NCBI GenBank assembly: GCA_900469615.1
Contig: UBYA01000010.1
Location: 218,246-282,245, forward strand
Source: Hyphomicrobiales bacterium
GTDB taxonomy: Bacteria > Pseudomonadota > Alphaproteobacteria > Rhizobiales > Rhizobiaceae
Length of the DNA: 64,000 nt
Direction of reading: 5' to 3'
In this document: positions 18,799 to 26,674 of the stretch, in pieces
Layout: every line of letters begins with the position of its first letter
Numbering within the stretch: the stretch's first letter is position 1
Translations under genes and position numbers: made by a program
Notes under the pieces: generated by a model
Told to the model about the DNA's origin: nothing
Seen by the model: the letters and a program-made list of their open reading frames with translations, nothing else
Database searches by the model: none

Positions 18799-20001
18799 TC
18801 ATTGCATCCGTCTCGCAGCGTTGTGTTTCAATATTTCCGCCGAAGCATATCGTTGAAGATCGGCGACCTCATCCGCGTCGGGATGCGCCTTTCGCGTCCA
18901 AGATGCGCTCTCGCGCACGACCTTGGCCGGCGCACCCGCCGCGACGCAGCAAGCCGGCAGCGATTTGGTAACGATGGATCGCGCGCCGACAACCGTGCCG
19001 CCGCCTATCATGGCGCCAGGCATGACAATGGCATCCTGGCCGAGCCAGACATGCGATCCGATAACAATGCTCTTCGCGGAATTGATAATTTCGCCTCGCT
19101 CGAGATCGATCAACCCGTGCGAATCCGCCGTCCGGATCCATACGCCCCACGACGACATGAGATCATCCCCGACCTGTACTGAGTTTCCGGGTCCTTCGAT
19201 CCAGAAGTTCGCCTCCCCGACCGAACTGCCGGCCCCCAGGAAGAGACCCGCCAGATTGTAACGAAATACGGCGGAGATCTGAATTTCCCGCTCGACGGCG
19301 GAAGCGCCGATCACCGCGACGTTTTCGTCTCCCTCGAAGTTGAACACACCGCGGGCATTGCTCTGCCGATCGAGAATGACCGTATTAAAATTATGATCGT
19401 GAAAGTGAATGGCGAGATTGATGCGCTGCATGCGCCGATCGATGACAATCGAATTGCGTACGCCCAATGGCCCGAGAACGTTGACGCCGAGATCGGCCAA
19501 GCGTCTTTGCGAGGCCGGCGTAACTTCGATCATCTCCAGATCGTTCATATCAGGCAGAGAAAACCCCGGCGTATCGATATGGCAGTTATCCTTGAAAGCC
19601 GGATGCGCGCGGACCTTTGTCCAGAGATCGGCGGGGGTTTCACTTCGCAGCAAATCCCGGATTTCCGGACGTTCCACCAATATGTGGGCGCATACGGACG
19701 CATCTTCCTCGCGCATCATTACAATGAGGTGAGAACCGTCTGCCTCGGATTTGATGATGCCCGACCGCGCCGTGACAGCACCCGAAGCGTGCCGAAAAAC
19801 CAGTTCGCTTCCCTCGATTTCCCAGCTCGTTTCGTTGACATGCTGGTAACCCGCAATGCCGCCGTCCTGGCGGAAGTACATATAGGGCGTGCGAACATCG
19901 CCATTCGGCCGCAGCAGCACCCATTGTCGCTGCAGGACGACATGTCGAATGTCGACGTCTGCCTTCGGCGCGTTCTCGCATGTGACGACGGCGACCGACA
20001 T
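18799..20001 (-). CDS. protein with C-terminal left-handed beta-helix acyltransferase domain
   Basis: A 400-residue protein. Residues from about 195 onward form hexapeptide-type repeats (HGLIDLERGEIINSAKSIVIGSHVWLGQDAIVMPGAMIGGGTVVGARSIVTKSLP), the fold of NeuD/CysE/LacA-like acyltransferases that use acetyl-CoA. The N-terminal 190 residues contain a small beta-rich region (VLLRPNGDVRTPYMYFRQDGGIAGYQH) of unknown function. A similar opening (FWSFGE... FMVLAPNGLIGNYF) occurs in the DUF707 protein encoded just upstream, so the two may share a recognition domain. The two genes are 2 bases apart and probably cotranscribed. It likely decorates a surface glycan. Confidence 0.7.
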   Translation of the reverse strand: MSVAVVTCENAPKADVDIRHVVLQRQWVLLRPNGDVRTPYMYFRQDGGIAGYQHVNETSWEIEGSELVFRHASGAVTARSGIIKSEADGSHLIVMMREEDASVCAHILVERPEIRDLLRSETPADLWTKVRAHPAFKDNCHIDTPGFSLPDMNDLEMIEVTPASQRRLADLGVNVLGPLGVRNSIVIDRRMQRINLAIHFHDHNFNTVILDRQSNARGVFNFEGDENVAVIGASAVEREIQISAVFRYNLAGLFLGAGSSVGEANFWIEGPGNSVQVGDDLMSSWGVWIRTADSHGLIDLERGEIINSAKSIVIGSHVWLGQDAIVMPGAMIGGGTVVGARSIVTKSLPACCVAAGAPAKVVRESASWTRKAHPDADEVADLQRYASAEILKHNAARRMQ

Positions 20002-20003
20002 TG

Positions 20004-21179
20004 TCAGTTTACCCCTGGTACCGGGCGATACTGAAACCCGTAGGATTGCCAGAGGGCCGACTGTTCGTTGATCGCGGACCGAATGTCATACGTGGCTCCG
20101 ATGGGGCGCGTATGAGCAATGGCGACGGCATCTATGATACCCATTCGCCCCGCCGGCTTTCCAAGGAAGGCGGGCCAGAGGTGATCGAGACCGTAACCGG
20201 ATTCGACATCTTTCATGGAGCCGATGCAGATCTTCAGCGCCCGGCGCGAGAAGAGCGGGCACATTATCTCGACGAATCCTTCGAAGCGTACGACGCTGTT
20301 TGGCCTGTGAACCGTCAGGGGATGGTTCGGATGCGATCCTGGGCCCTGCTTCAGCGATGGCTGCGAGAGGTCGAGATCATGCCTGTGAGACAGGTGAAAC
20401 ATCCGGTTGATGTCTTCGCCGCTGCACAGCAGATCGTCATCCGGCAGCCAGATGCGCTCATAGTTCCAGAGCGGGCTGCCCTCGTAAAAGAAGTCGTAAA
20501 TGATCTTGAACTTCTTTCGCTGCGGCAGATGCGCCAGATATTCGTACGGACTGTTGGAGACCTGCGGTTCCTCGGCTCCGTAATAGCCTATGCACAGATC
20601 CCAGTTACGGCTCGCGGCCTCTATTTTCTCGAACCAGCGCGGATGCAGGGATTTCGAATTCGCCGGCACGACGACGAGATTGCGGCGCCTTTCGCTCGGC
20701 ATCGAGCGGAATACAGCATGGCGCCGGACATCCGCCGATGACGAAAACATGGGATGCGGAGGATGATCGGTGGCCACCAGAAGATAGGTGGCATTGACAC
20801 CTCCGATGGTACCGCGCCCTGCGAGCGCCACCAGATTTCCGCCTTCGATATGCGCGGCACCAAAGACGATCGACGGCATTCCGTCTCTGTTGAAGAGACA
20901 CAGCCGTCCACACGTGACCTGCCACATATCCACATCGGGGGCGAAATAATTGCCGATCAGGCCGTTGGGGGCCAGAACCATGAAGCGTGAGAGCTCTCCG
21001 CGGTTGGCCTCCCCAAAGCTCCAGAACGTGCCGTTTAATATATCCTCGGTAAGAGGCGGCGCTTCGGACCAGCGAATTTCGGCTGCGGAACTCGCCTCTG
21101 AGGCGGACATTTGCAAACTATTTGCCGATAGCGACATGTGGACAGACCCCGGTTCCATACCCCAAAAAAGCCCATCCAT
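20004..21179 (-). CDS. DUF707 family protein
   Basis: A 391-residue protein whose residues from about 160 to the end match the DUF707 pattern: NLVVVPANSKSLHPRWFE, WDLCIGYYG, KFKIIYDFFYEGSPLWNYERIWLPDDDLLCSGEDINRMF and VEIMCPLFSRRALKICI. The DDD motif in the middle suggests a glycosyltransferase-A-like metal site, consistent with its glycan neighbours. The N-terminal segment (about residues 45-150) resembles the N-terminal segment of the downstream acyltransferase protein. Function is not established for the family; a role in polysaccharide modification is inferred. Confidence 0.75.
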   Translation of the reverse strand: MDGLFWGMEPGSVHMSLSANSLQMSASEASSAAEIRWSEAPPLTEDILNGTFWSFGEANRGELSRFMVLAPNGLIGNYFAPDVDMWQVTCGRLCLFNRDGMPSIVFGAAHIEGGNLVALAGRGTIGGVNATYLLVATDHPPHPMFSSSADVRRHAVFRSMPSERRRNLVVVPANSKSLHPRWFEKIEAASRNWDLCIGYYGAEEPQVSNSPYEYLAHLPQRKKFKIIYDFFYEGSPLWNYERIWLPDDDLLCSGEDINRMFHLSHRHDLDLSQPSLKQGPGSHPNHPLTVHRPNSVVRFEGFVEIMCPLFSRRALKICIGSMKDVESGYGLDHLWPAFLGKPAGRMGIIDAVAIAHTRPIGATYDIRSAINEQSALWQSYGFQYRPVPGVN

Positions 21180-21530
21180 AACAAGTGTCCCTGTTAAGCA
21201 ACGCGCTAAAGCTCGCGTGTGATCGACCGCTTTTCTTTGACAGATTGGCGATTATTCCTTTTGCGAAGCTTGCGATGAAAATCGGGCGCCACGAGCCAGC
21301 AAAGCCGGGCACACCGGAAGAGCCCCGATCAGCGGAAAATCGCCCTGCTCCCCATTGCCGCAATTCCCCGAAAGGCGGCACTGACGCCTCCAGCTAGACG
21401 CAAGCATCCATCTCTATAGCTGAGGCTGAGCACCAATCGGGTCCAATGAGAGGAAATAGTACGGTGCCCACCGCCACCGAAGCCGATGGTTGGTTCGTGG
21501 CCATTTAGATATTTTCTCCGGAGTTGGCAT

Positions 21531-23453
21531 ATGAATTCCATTGTTATCGCCAGATACAAAGAAGACATTAGTTGGGTCCTTGAAATTCCGCCGGATTTCG
21601 AGGTTTTTCTTTACAACAAAGGCGATCCAATCTCAGATCCTCGTCTGCTCGCGCGGATAAACCACCTTATCGTGCGACCCAATGTTGGCCGGGAATCGGA
21701 AACCTACCTGTTCCATATGATCAACAACCTCGCGGATGGGAACGGATTCACCGTTTTTGCCCAAGGCGATCCCTTCGAGCACAGCCCGGACTTCCTGCGC
21801 TTGCTGGCTGCATGGCAACATTGGGACGATCTTCAAGCGTTGACGTGGCAGTGGCGAGCAGACCACAACGTCCCGCCTGCCATCATTCTCAATGAATATG
21901 AGCGTCATTTGCGCGGCCGCCTGCGCGTGCGCGCCGAGCGTTTCTCCCTGATGACGTGGAACCCGACCGGCTTCTTCGACAAGGGAGCATACGGTACATG
22001 CCGCGAATATCTGAGAATTCACGGCAATCTCCCCGAAGGTACGAATATAGCGGCGCATTTCCTGCGGCTTGCAAACCTGAACGAACTCGCCGATGAAGCG
22101 CAAGCTCACGAATTCGGTGTTTTCTGCTATGGCGCGATTTTCGCCGCGCGCAACGACATCGTCAGAAAACTGCCGCTGGAAAACAAAAAGCGCCTTCACG
22201 AAGCATCCATGGGCTCGGTCACCTATGGCTACATTCTCGAGCGCATGTGGCTGCATTTCTTCGGCACCAAGTTCGACTTGCCGGTTTTTCCGCAAGTTTC
22301 CGCAGCCAGAACCGAAGCGTCGGTCGAGAGCATCTCGCCTTCCGCATCGATCACCCATCTTCATCGTGCCGCGGCCTCGCAGGTCCAGACACCGCAGACC
22401 ATCATCGTCGAACCCGCCAATCGGGGAATAACGGCTGCCGCCGGAGCGGAGATCAAGGATGCCCTTCTGGAGCGCATCAAAGATCGGGATTTCTACATGA
22501 TGTCCATGGCCTGGCGCCATCATGGAGGCGACCCGGCACTCTTGAGCCCGTATAATGTATGGGCAAAATCTCCGATGATGTGGGCGGAATCCAAGCCGGA
22601 TTTCTGGCTGATCTATATTTCCATGCTGTTGGAAAACAACGATCCGATCGCAGCCGGAGAAATACTGTCCAAGTATCAGTTCTATCACGGCGACCAGCAC
22701 ATCGAGAATTATCTTCCTATCGTTCACTTCGCCCTGGAGAATGGCGTCGTCAACGACAGATTGAAAAAGGCCGCCTACGTCTACGAATGCCTCAATCGCA
22801 ACAGCAAAGAGGATATCTTCGAAAAGCTCGTTCAAGGTAAGAGCGTAGCGATCGTCGGAAACGGCCCCTCTGAAGCCAACAGAGGCCGCGGCGCCGAAAT
22901 TGACAGCCATGACATCGTCATTCGCTTCAACAATTACGCGACGGCAGGCTTCGAGCGCGATTACGGCAGCAAGACCGACATATGGGTCAGAGGCAGTGGC
23001 GGCGACGATATCATCGATCGCGTCAATGCAGACGATTACAAGCTTATAATGTGGGAAGCGGACTACATGCACTTCCCAATTCATTTCAATAACTTGGATA
23101 TTCTTTACCGGTATCTGAGCCTGAACAACAAAAAATGCTCCAACTTTGATTTTGAGACGCATTACAGCCTGCGGGAGGCGAGCGGAATTTCGTTCCCGTC
23201 CACCGGCCTGGTAACGGTGTGGAAGATTTATGATCTTCTTGGAAAAGCGACAAATCATGTGAGCCTCTACGGCTTCTCCTTCCAGGAAGAGAACGCCAAC
23301 AACAGCTACCAGCATTATTTCAAAAGAAGAGATCCAGACGACGCGCGTCGCCGCTCCGAAGTTCACTTCCCCGCGCACGAACGAGAGTTCATGAGAAATC
23401 TGAACCGCACGTTCAGCACGCAAAACACGGCGAGACAGTTCAGTTACTCCTGA
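21531..23453 (+). CDS. DUF3431 + GT29 (sialyltransferase-like) fusion protein
   Basis: A 640-residue two-domain protein. Residues 1-235 match DUF3431 (VIARYKEDISWV, VRPNVGRESETYLFHMI, TVFAQGDPFEH). Residues from about 435 match a GT29 sialyltransferase-like domain: VAIVGNGPSE, then GAEIDSHDIVIRFNNYATAGFE as an L-motif-like block, GISFPSTGLVTVWKIYDL as an S-motif-like block, and HFPAHE, which fits the HxxxxE motif. A linker of about 200 residues separates them. The frame is open upstream, but the ATG at 21531 starts the natural DUF3431 N-terminus with GGAG ten bases before. Base composition is visibly lower in GC than the flanks, which fits acquired glycan DNA. The donor sugar is not known. 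Confidence 0.75.
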   Translation: MNSIVIARYKEDISWVLEIPPDFEVFLYNKGDPISDPRLLARINHLIVRPNVGRESETYLFHMINNLADGNGFTVFAQGDPFEHSPDFLRLLAAWQHWDDLQALTWQWRADHNVPPAIILNEYERHLRGRLRVRAERFSLMTWNPTGFFDKGAYGTCREYLRIHGNLPEGTNIAAHFLRLANLNELADEAQAHEFGVFCYGAIFAARNDIVRKLPLENKKRLHEASMGSVTYGYILERMWLHFFGTKFDLPVFPQVSAARTEASVESISPSASITHLHRAAASQVQTPQTIIVEPANRGITAAAGAEIKDALLERIKDRDFYMMSMAWRHHGGDPALLSPYNVWAKSPMMWAESKPDFWLIYISMLLENNDPIAAGEILSKYQFYHGDQHIENYLPIVHFALENGVVNDRLKKAAYVYECLNRNSKEDIFEKLVQGKSVAIVGNGPSEANRGRGAEIDSHDIVIRFNNYATAGFERDYGSKTDIWVRGSGGDDIIDRVNADDYKLIMWEADYMHFPIHFNNLDILYRYLSLNNKKCSNFDFETHYSLREASGISFPSTGLVTVWKIYDLLGKATNHVSLYGFSFQEENANNSYQHYFKRRDPDDARRRSEVHFPAHEREFMRNLNRTFSTQNTARQFSYS

Positions 23454-23483
23454 ACGGATCATTGATTTCAGAAAGCAGAAATA

Positions 23484-23515
23484 GGCCTGCCCGAGCTGGA
23501 AAGCTTGGGCAGGCC
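23484..23515 (+). terminator. hairpin after the GT29 fusion gene
   Basis: GGCCTGCCC and GGGCAGGCC arms extended by AGCT pairing around a short loop, about 30 bases after the stop codon. Only a weak T-rich stretch follows, so it may pause or protect RNA rather than terminate fully. Confidence 0.6.
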
Positions 23516-23771
23516 GATATGATTTTACGACCTTTTGATCCGGCTCACGGTGAATGGTTCGTACGCCTTTGCGATTCGCTATCGGCGGAAGACAGCAATC
23601 TTTGGCCGAATTCCCCGGGGAGCCGCGTACGACTGGCTCGAAGCCGCGAGCCTTCCACGAGCTTGCCTTCCCGTGGAGATCCTGAACTGTCCAGCCCCGC
23701 GAAAGCAATCCCGCTTATCCATCCATCAAAGCCAGCGCTCAGAATCGCGCCGATGCGATGTGGAGAAATCG

Positions 23772-24986
23772 ATGTCTTCTGCTCAAGTCCCTGTCCTTTC
23801 GATCTGCGTTCCGACCTATAACCGTCAGTTCATGCTCGAGCGGAACGTCAACTTCCATCTGGAGGAATTTCGGCGGTTGAATCTCCCTTTCGAGATCGTC
23901 ATCGTCGACGATTGTTCGACCGATGAAACGGCGGACTATATCCAATCGATCTCGCATCATCCGGAAATCAGCGCCTATCGTAGGGCGCGCAACTCCGGTT
24001 TCATCAGCAATTACGCCTTTGCCATGCAGAGAGCCCGCGGCCAATATGCGGTCTTTCTAGGCGACGACGATCTTCTGATTCCGGAAAAGGTGGTGGAGTA
24101 TCTCCGCATCATGATGGACGACAAGGGCATCGGCATGATCCAGGCGCCCTGGCTTCTGGTCGATGGCCGGCCGGGCGGCGGCGATATGCAGCCCTTCTAT
24201 CACCTCTCCTATCCGACGCGGCACTCCAAGGGCGATTTCCGCTCGATGCTCGAATTCATTCTCGAGAAACACGTTTTCCCCGAATTCATGATCATCCGGC
24301 GCGACGTCCTGACGAAGTCGATATCCAGCCCCACACCCTTCATCTTCTGGGCATTCCTTTACACGACGCGCGCACTGGACAAGGCCGACGTGCTGTTCAT
24401 GCCGGAGCCCTTCGCCCGCGTGACTGCCGTTTCCGACGATCCACGCCTGCAACAGGGCAACAAGGAATGCATGTTCCAATGGGACAGCTACCGGGGCGGC
24501 CTCGAATATCTCGCCTCGCAGGCGCTCCGCGACAACCGGTATCCTCCGGACTATCGCGGATCGCTGATGCCGCGTATCACCGAGTTCATGCTTCAGCGTC
24601 AGGCCGTGGCCATGCGCTTGCATGTCAATGCCCAGAACTGGGTCGAAGCCTATATCATGTATCATCGCATGGCGGCCTACCTGCCGACGCCGCTGCCTCC
24701 GGATTCCTACGATCAGATCCGCAAGCTGGCGGGTATCGCGACCGCCGCAACGGAAGCGATCGCCTTCAATGGCGAGCCCGTCATTCTCCAGCCGATCATC
24801 GACGACGACACGATCAATCTTCTCTCCCCGTCGATCCGGCAACATCTTTCGAGGGAAACGCCCGAGACCGGCGGCCATGGCAGCAAGCCGAGGGCATATC
24901 TCCGCTTCACCGAGGATTTTCCGCCCAATCCAGGCCCCAAAGACGGCCTGTTCAACATTCTCACCTATATCGACCAGTTCGTCTGA
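23772..24986 (+). CDS. family 2 glycosyltransferase
   Basis: A 404-residue inverting glycosyltransferase of the GT2 type, acting at the cytoplasmic face on nucleotide sugars. It begins VLSICVPTYNRQFML and has IVIVDDCSTDETADYI and the metal motif FLGDDDLLIPE near residue 98. The frame is open to 23535, but the ATG at 23772 has GGAGA six bases upstream and starts a typical GT2 N-terminus, so the shorter form is preferred. Acceptor and sugar are unknown. The neighbouring glf suggests work on a galactofuranose-containing glycan. Confidence 0.85.
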   Translation: MSSAQVPVLSICVPTYNRQFMLERNVNFHLEEFRRLNLPFEIVIVDDCSTDETADYIQSISHHPEISAYRRARNSGFISNYAFAMQRARGQYAVFLGDDDLLIPEKVVEYLRIMMDDKGIGMIQAPWLLVDGRPGGGDMQPFYHLSYPTRHSKGDFRSMLEFILEKHVFPEFMIIRRDVLTKSISSPTPFIFWAFLYTTRALDKADVLFMPEPFARVTAVSDDPRLQQGNKECMFQWDSYRGGLEYLASQALRDNRYPPDYRGSLMPRITEFMLQRQAVAMRLHVNAQNWVEAYIMYHRMAAYLPTPLPPDSYDQIRKLAGIATAATEAIAFNGEPVILQPIIDDDTINLLSPSIRQHLSRETPETGGHGSKPRAYLRFTEDFPPNPGPKDGLFNILTYIDQFV

Positions 24987-25016
24987 GATCTGAGGGACAG
25001 CTGAAACGCCATAAAT

Positions 25017-25050
25017 GGGCTTCGCCGCACAAAAGCACGGCGGAGCCTTT
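25017..25050. terminator. hairpin between converging genes
   Basis: GGCTTCGCCG pairs with CGGCGGAGCC (one mismatch) around an A-rich loop, followed by TTTCCCGTTT. It lies between the GT2 gene and the oppositely oriented phosphodiester glycosidase gene. Confidence 0.5.
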
Positions 25051-25065
25051 CCCGTTTCAGGCTGT

Positions 25066-25812
25066 TCAGCCGGGCAGCATTTCCGTCACAGCAATGATGG
25101 GACCGAGCGGAAACAGGCCATCTCGCCTTTGCCATTCGGGAATGTCGAGACTGGAGATGCTGCCGTCCAGAAACAGGGCGTTCGCACAGCCGAGATCGTC
25201 GCGGAAAAGCGTCGCGAAGTCGTGGAAGCGCACGGCGCCATCGGAAATGGCGAAGACGACCTTGCCGTCGCGGGCAACGCCGACGCCGTTTCGTATCTTC
25301 AAGCTGGTGCTGTCCGCCAGAAACGACGGATGAAGCTTTCCGTTGACGACAAGCATGGGACCGGACTGGGTTGCGTAGAAAGGCTTGATACCGGAAGCGG
25401 CGAATGCCCTGCTTTCCATGATCCCGGCCTTGCCCGATCCGAGATAGAACACCCCGTTCGGCAACAGGTGGAAATTACCCCAGCCCTTGTTGGTGTTGAT
25501 CGTCTTCAACTCGCGTCCGTTTTCGATGAAGAGGCCGACGGGGGACTGGTCGTCGAGATACATGCCGCCGTTCATGGCAAAGCGGACATAGATGCGATCC
25601 CGGCGCAAATCGTTTTCCAGCGCCCGGAACGAGCCATAGGGCTTGCCGCTGCGGTCGTTCTGGAAAATCTGGATATCGTCGGCAGCGGGATCGAAGGTGC
25701 ACACCGTATAGCCGTCGCCCATATGCCGGACCTTGCGGCAGGCTTCGCCGGCCGATGCGCTGGAGGCACAGGCAAGAACGGCAAGGATGACCATCAATCG
25801 AATCAAACGCAT
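25066..25812 (-). CDS. phosphodiester glycosidase (NAGPA-like) domain protein, exported
   Basis: A 248-residue protein with a signal peptide (MRLIRLMVILAVLACASSASA) and a NAGPA-type domain: FAMNGGMYLDDQSPVGLFIENG, LPNGVFYLG, ATQSGPMLVVNGKLH, RNGVGVARDGKVVFAISDG and NALFLDGSISSL. The family includes the mammalian uncovering enzyme that removes GlcNAc from phosphodiesters, and several bacterial cell-envelope proteins. The frame is open 580 bases further upstream, but that part overlaps the ferredoxin gene in another frame and has no family match, so the ATG at 25812 is chosen. It is probably periplasmic; the substrate is unknown. Confidence 0.82.
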   Translation of the reverse strand: MRLIRLMVILAVLACASSASAGEACRKVRHMGDGYTVCTFDPAADDIQIFQNDRSGKPYGSFRALENDLRRDRIYVRFAMNGGMYLDDQSPVGLFIENGRELKTINTNKGWGNFHLLPNGVFYLGSGKAGIMESRAFAASGIKPFYATQSGPMLVVNGKLHPSFLADSTSLKIRNGVGVARDGKVVFAISDGAVRFHDFATLFRDDLGCANALFLDGSISSLDIPEWQRRDGLFPLGPIIAVTEMLPG

Positions 25813-25880
25813 AGCTCCGCATGAATAGCACAGGCGTTCAGAACACATCGCAATACGGCAAAACAAGGAGCGTCCGGGGA

Positions 25881-26573
25881 CTAAAGCCGGAGTGCCGCCA
25901 TATGGAATGCAAGTTGCGCGGCGGGATAGCGATATTCCGCCCCGGCCGGACAGGCATTGCGCGCAAGACAACCGCGCGTCGTGCATCCCGCCCGCCCTTC
26001 CTCGGTGCGCAAATGCGAGCGACAGCCCTGAACATCGAAAGCCGCCGCCGTGACGGCATCGACGGGACACGCCGCAAGACAGGGCTTCTCCACGCATCGA
26101 TCGCATGGGTTCGCGGAAAACTCCGGCATCTCGGTTTTCTCCGGCGGCTCGGCGAAGCCCAATGCTCCGCGATAACCATGCCACAGGCCATATTCCGGAT
26201 GGATCAATATGCCGAGCGGCGACGCCTTCAATCCCTCGGCCTGCATGGCCCAGCGCTGGAACGGCTGCCAGGGGGGATCGGAAGGGAAATAGGCCGTAGC
26301 CCCCAAATCCGCCGCGACAGGCCGGATGATCGCCTTCGACCAATCGTCGAGGGGATCTTGGCGCCGACTGTTGTCCGGCATATCTCGCCATCGCGAAAAC
26401 GCCGGCCAGATCGAGCCGCCGATGTTGCCGAGCAGGACGACGCTTCGGGCGGTCGTGCCGTCCATGAGGCGTGGTCCCGCACCTTCGCTGAAGGACAGGC
26501 TGCCACGAACGAAAACTCCGTGGACGCCGAGCGCCGCACGGAGCTGTTCGAATATCGCAGCGCCGCGGTTCAC
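25881..26573 (-). CDS. QueG-like 4Fe-4S ferredoxin-type protein
   Basis: A 230-residue protein with a GTG start and AAGGGG six bases before it. Residues 160-205 carry a ferredoxin cluster motif (NPCDRCVEKPCLAACPVDAV) and further cysteines (GCRSH, GCTTRGCLARNACPAG). The pattern resembles the C-terminal iron-sulfur region of epoxyqueuosine reductase QueG, while the N-terminal part (SWPAFSRW-like and ILIHPEYGLWHGYRGAL) is also seen in QueG-like ferredoxins. It is shorter than QueG and no corrinoid-binding domain is evident. It lies 101 bases downstream of the MttB-type methyltransferase on the same strand, so it may donate electrons to the corrinoid system. That link is an inference. Confidence 0.72.
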   Translation of the reverse strand: MNRGAAIFEQLRAALGVHGVFVRGSLSFSEGAGPRLMDGTTARSVVLLGNIGGSIWPAFSRWRDMPDNSRRQDPLDDWSKAIIRPVAADLGATAYFPSDPPWQPFQRWAMQAEGLKASPLGILIHPEYGLWHGYRGALGFAEPPEKTEMPEFSANPCDRCVEKPCLAACPVDAVTAAAFDVQGCRSHLRTEEGRAGCTTRGCLARNACPAGAEYRYPAAQLAFHMAALRL

Positions 26574-26674
26574 CGTGGCCCCTTATATGGATAGTGCGGC
26601 CGCCAGACCTCCTTCTGGATCAGGTCGGCAACGCGCGTCGCACCGCCTTGCTCCCTGGCGGCCTCGGGCTCTCT

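Noticed and set aside
21633..23708. A 691-codon open frame on the minus strand over the GT29 fusion gene
   Set aside because: Antisense shadow of a real two-domain protein; no family motif and no ribosome-binding site at its start.
25813..26391. N-terminal extension of the phosphodiester glycosidase by about 190 residues
   Set aside because: The extra part overlaps the ferredoxin gene in another frame, while a clean signal peptide starts at the ATG at 25812.
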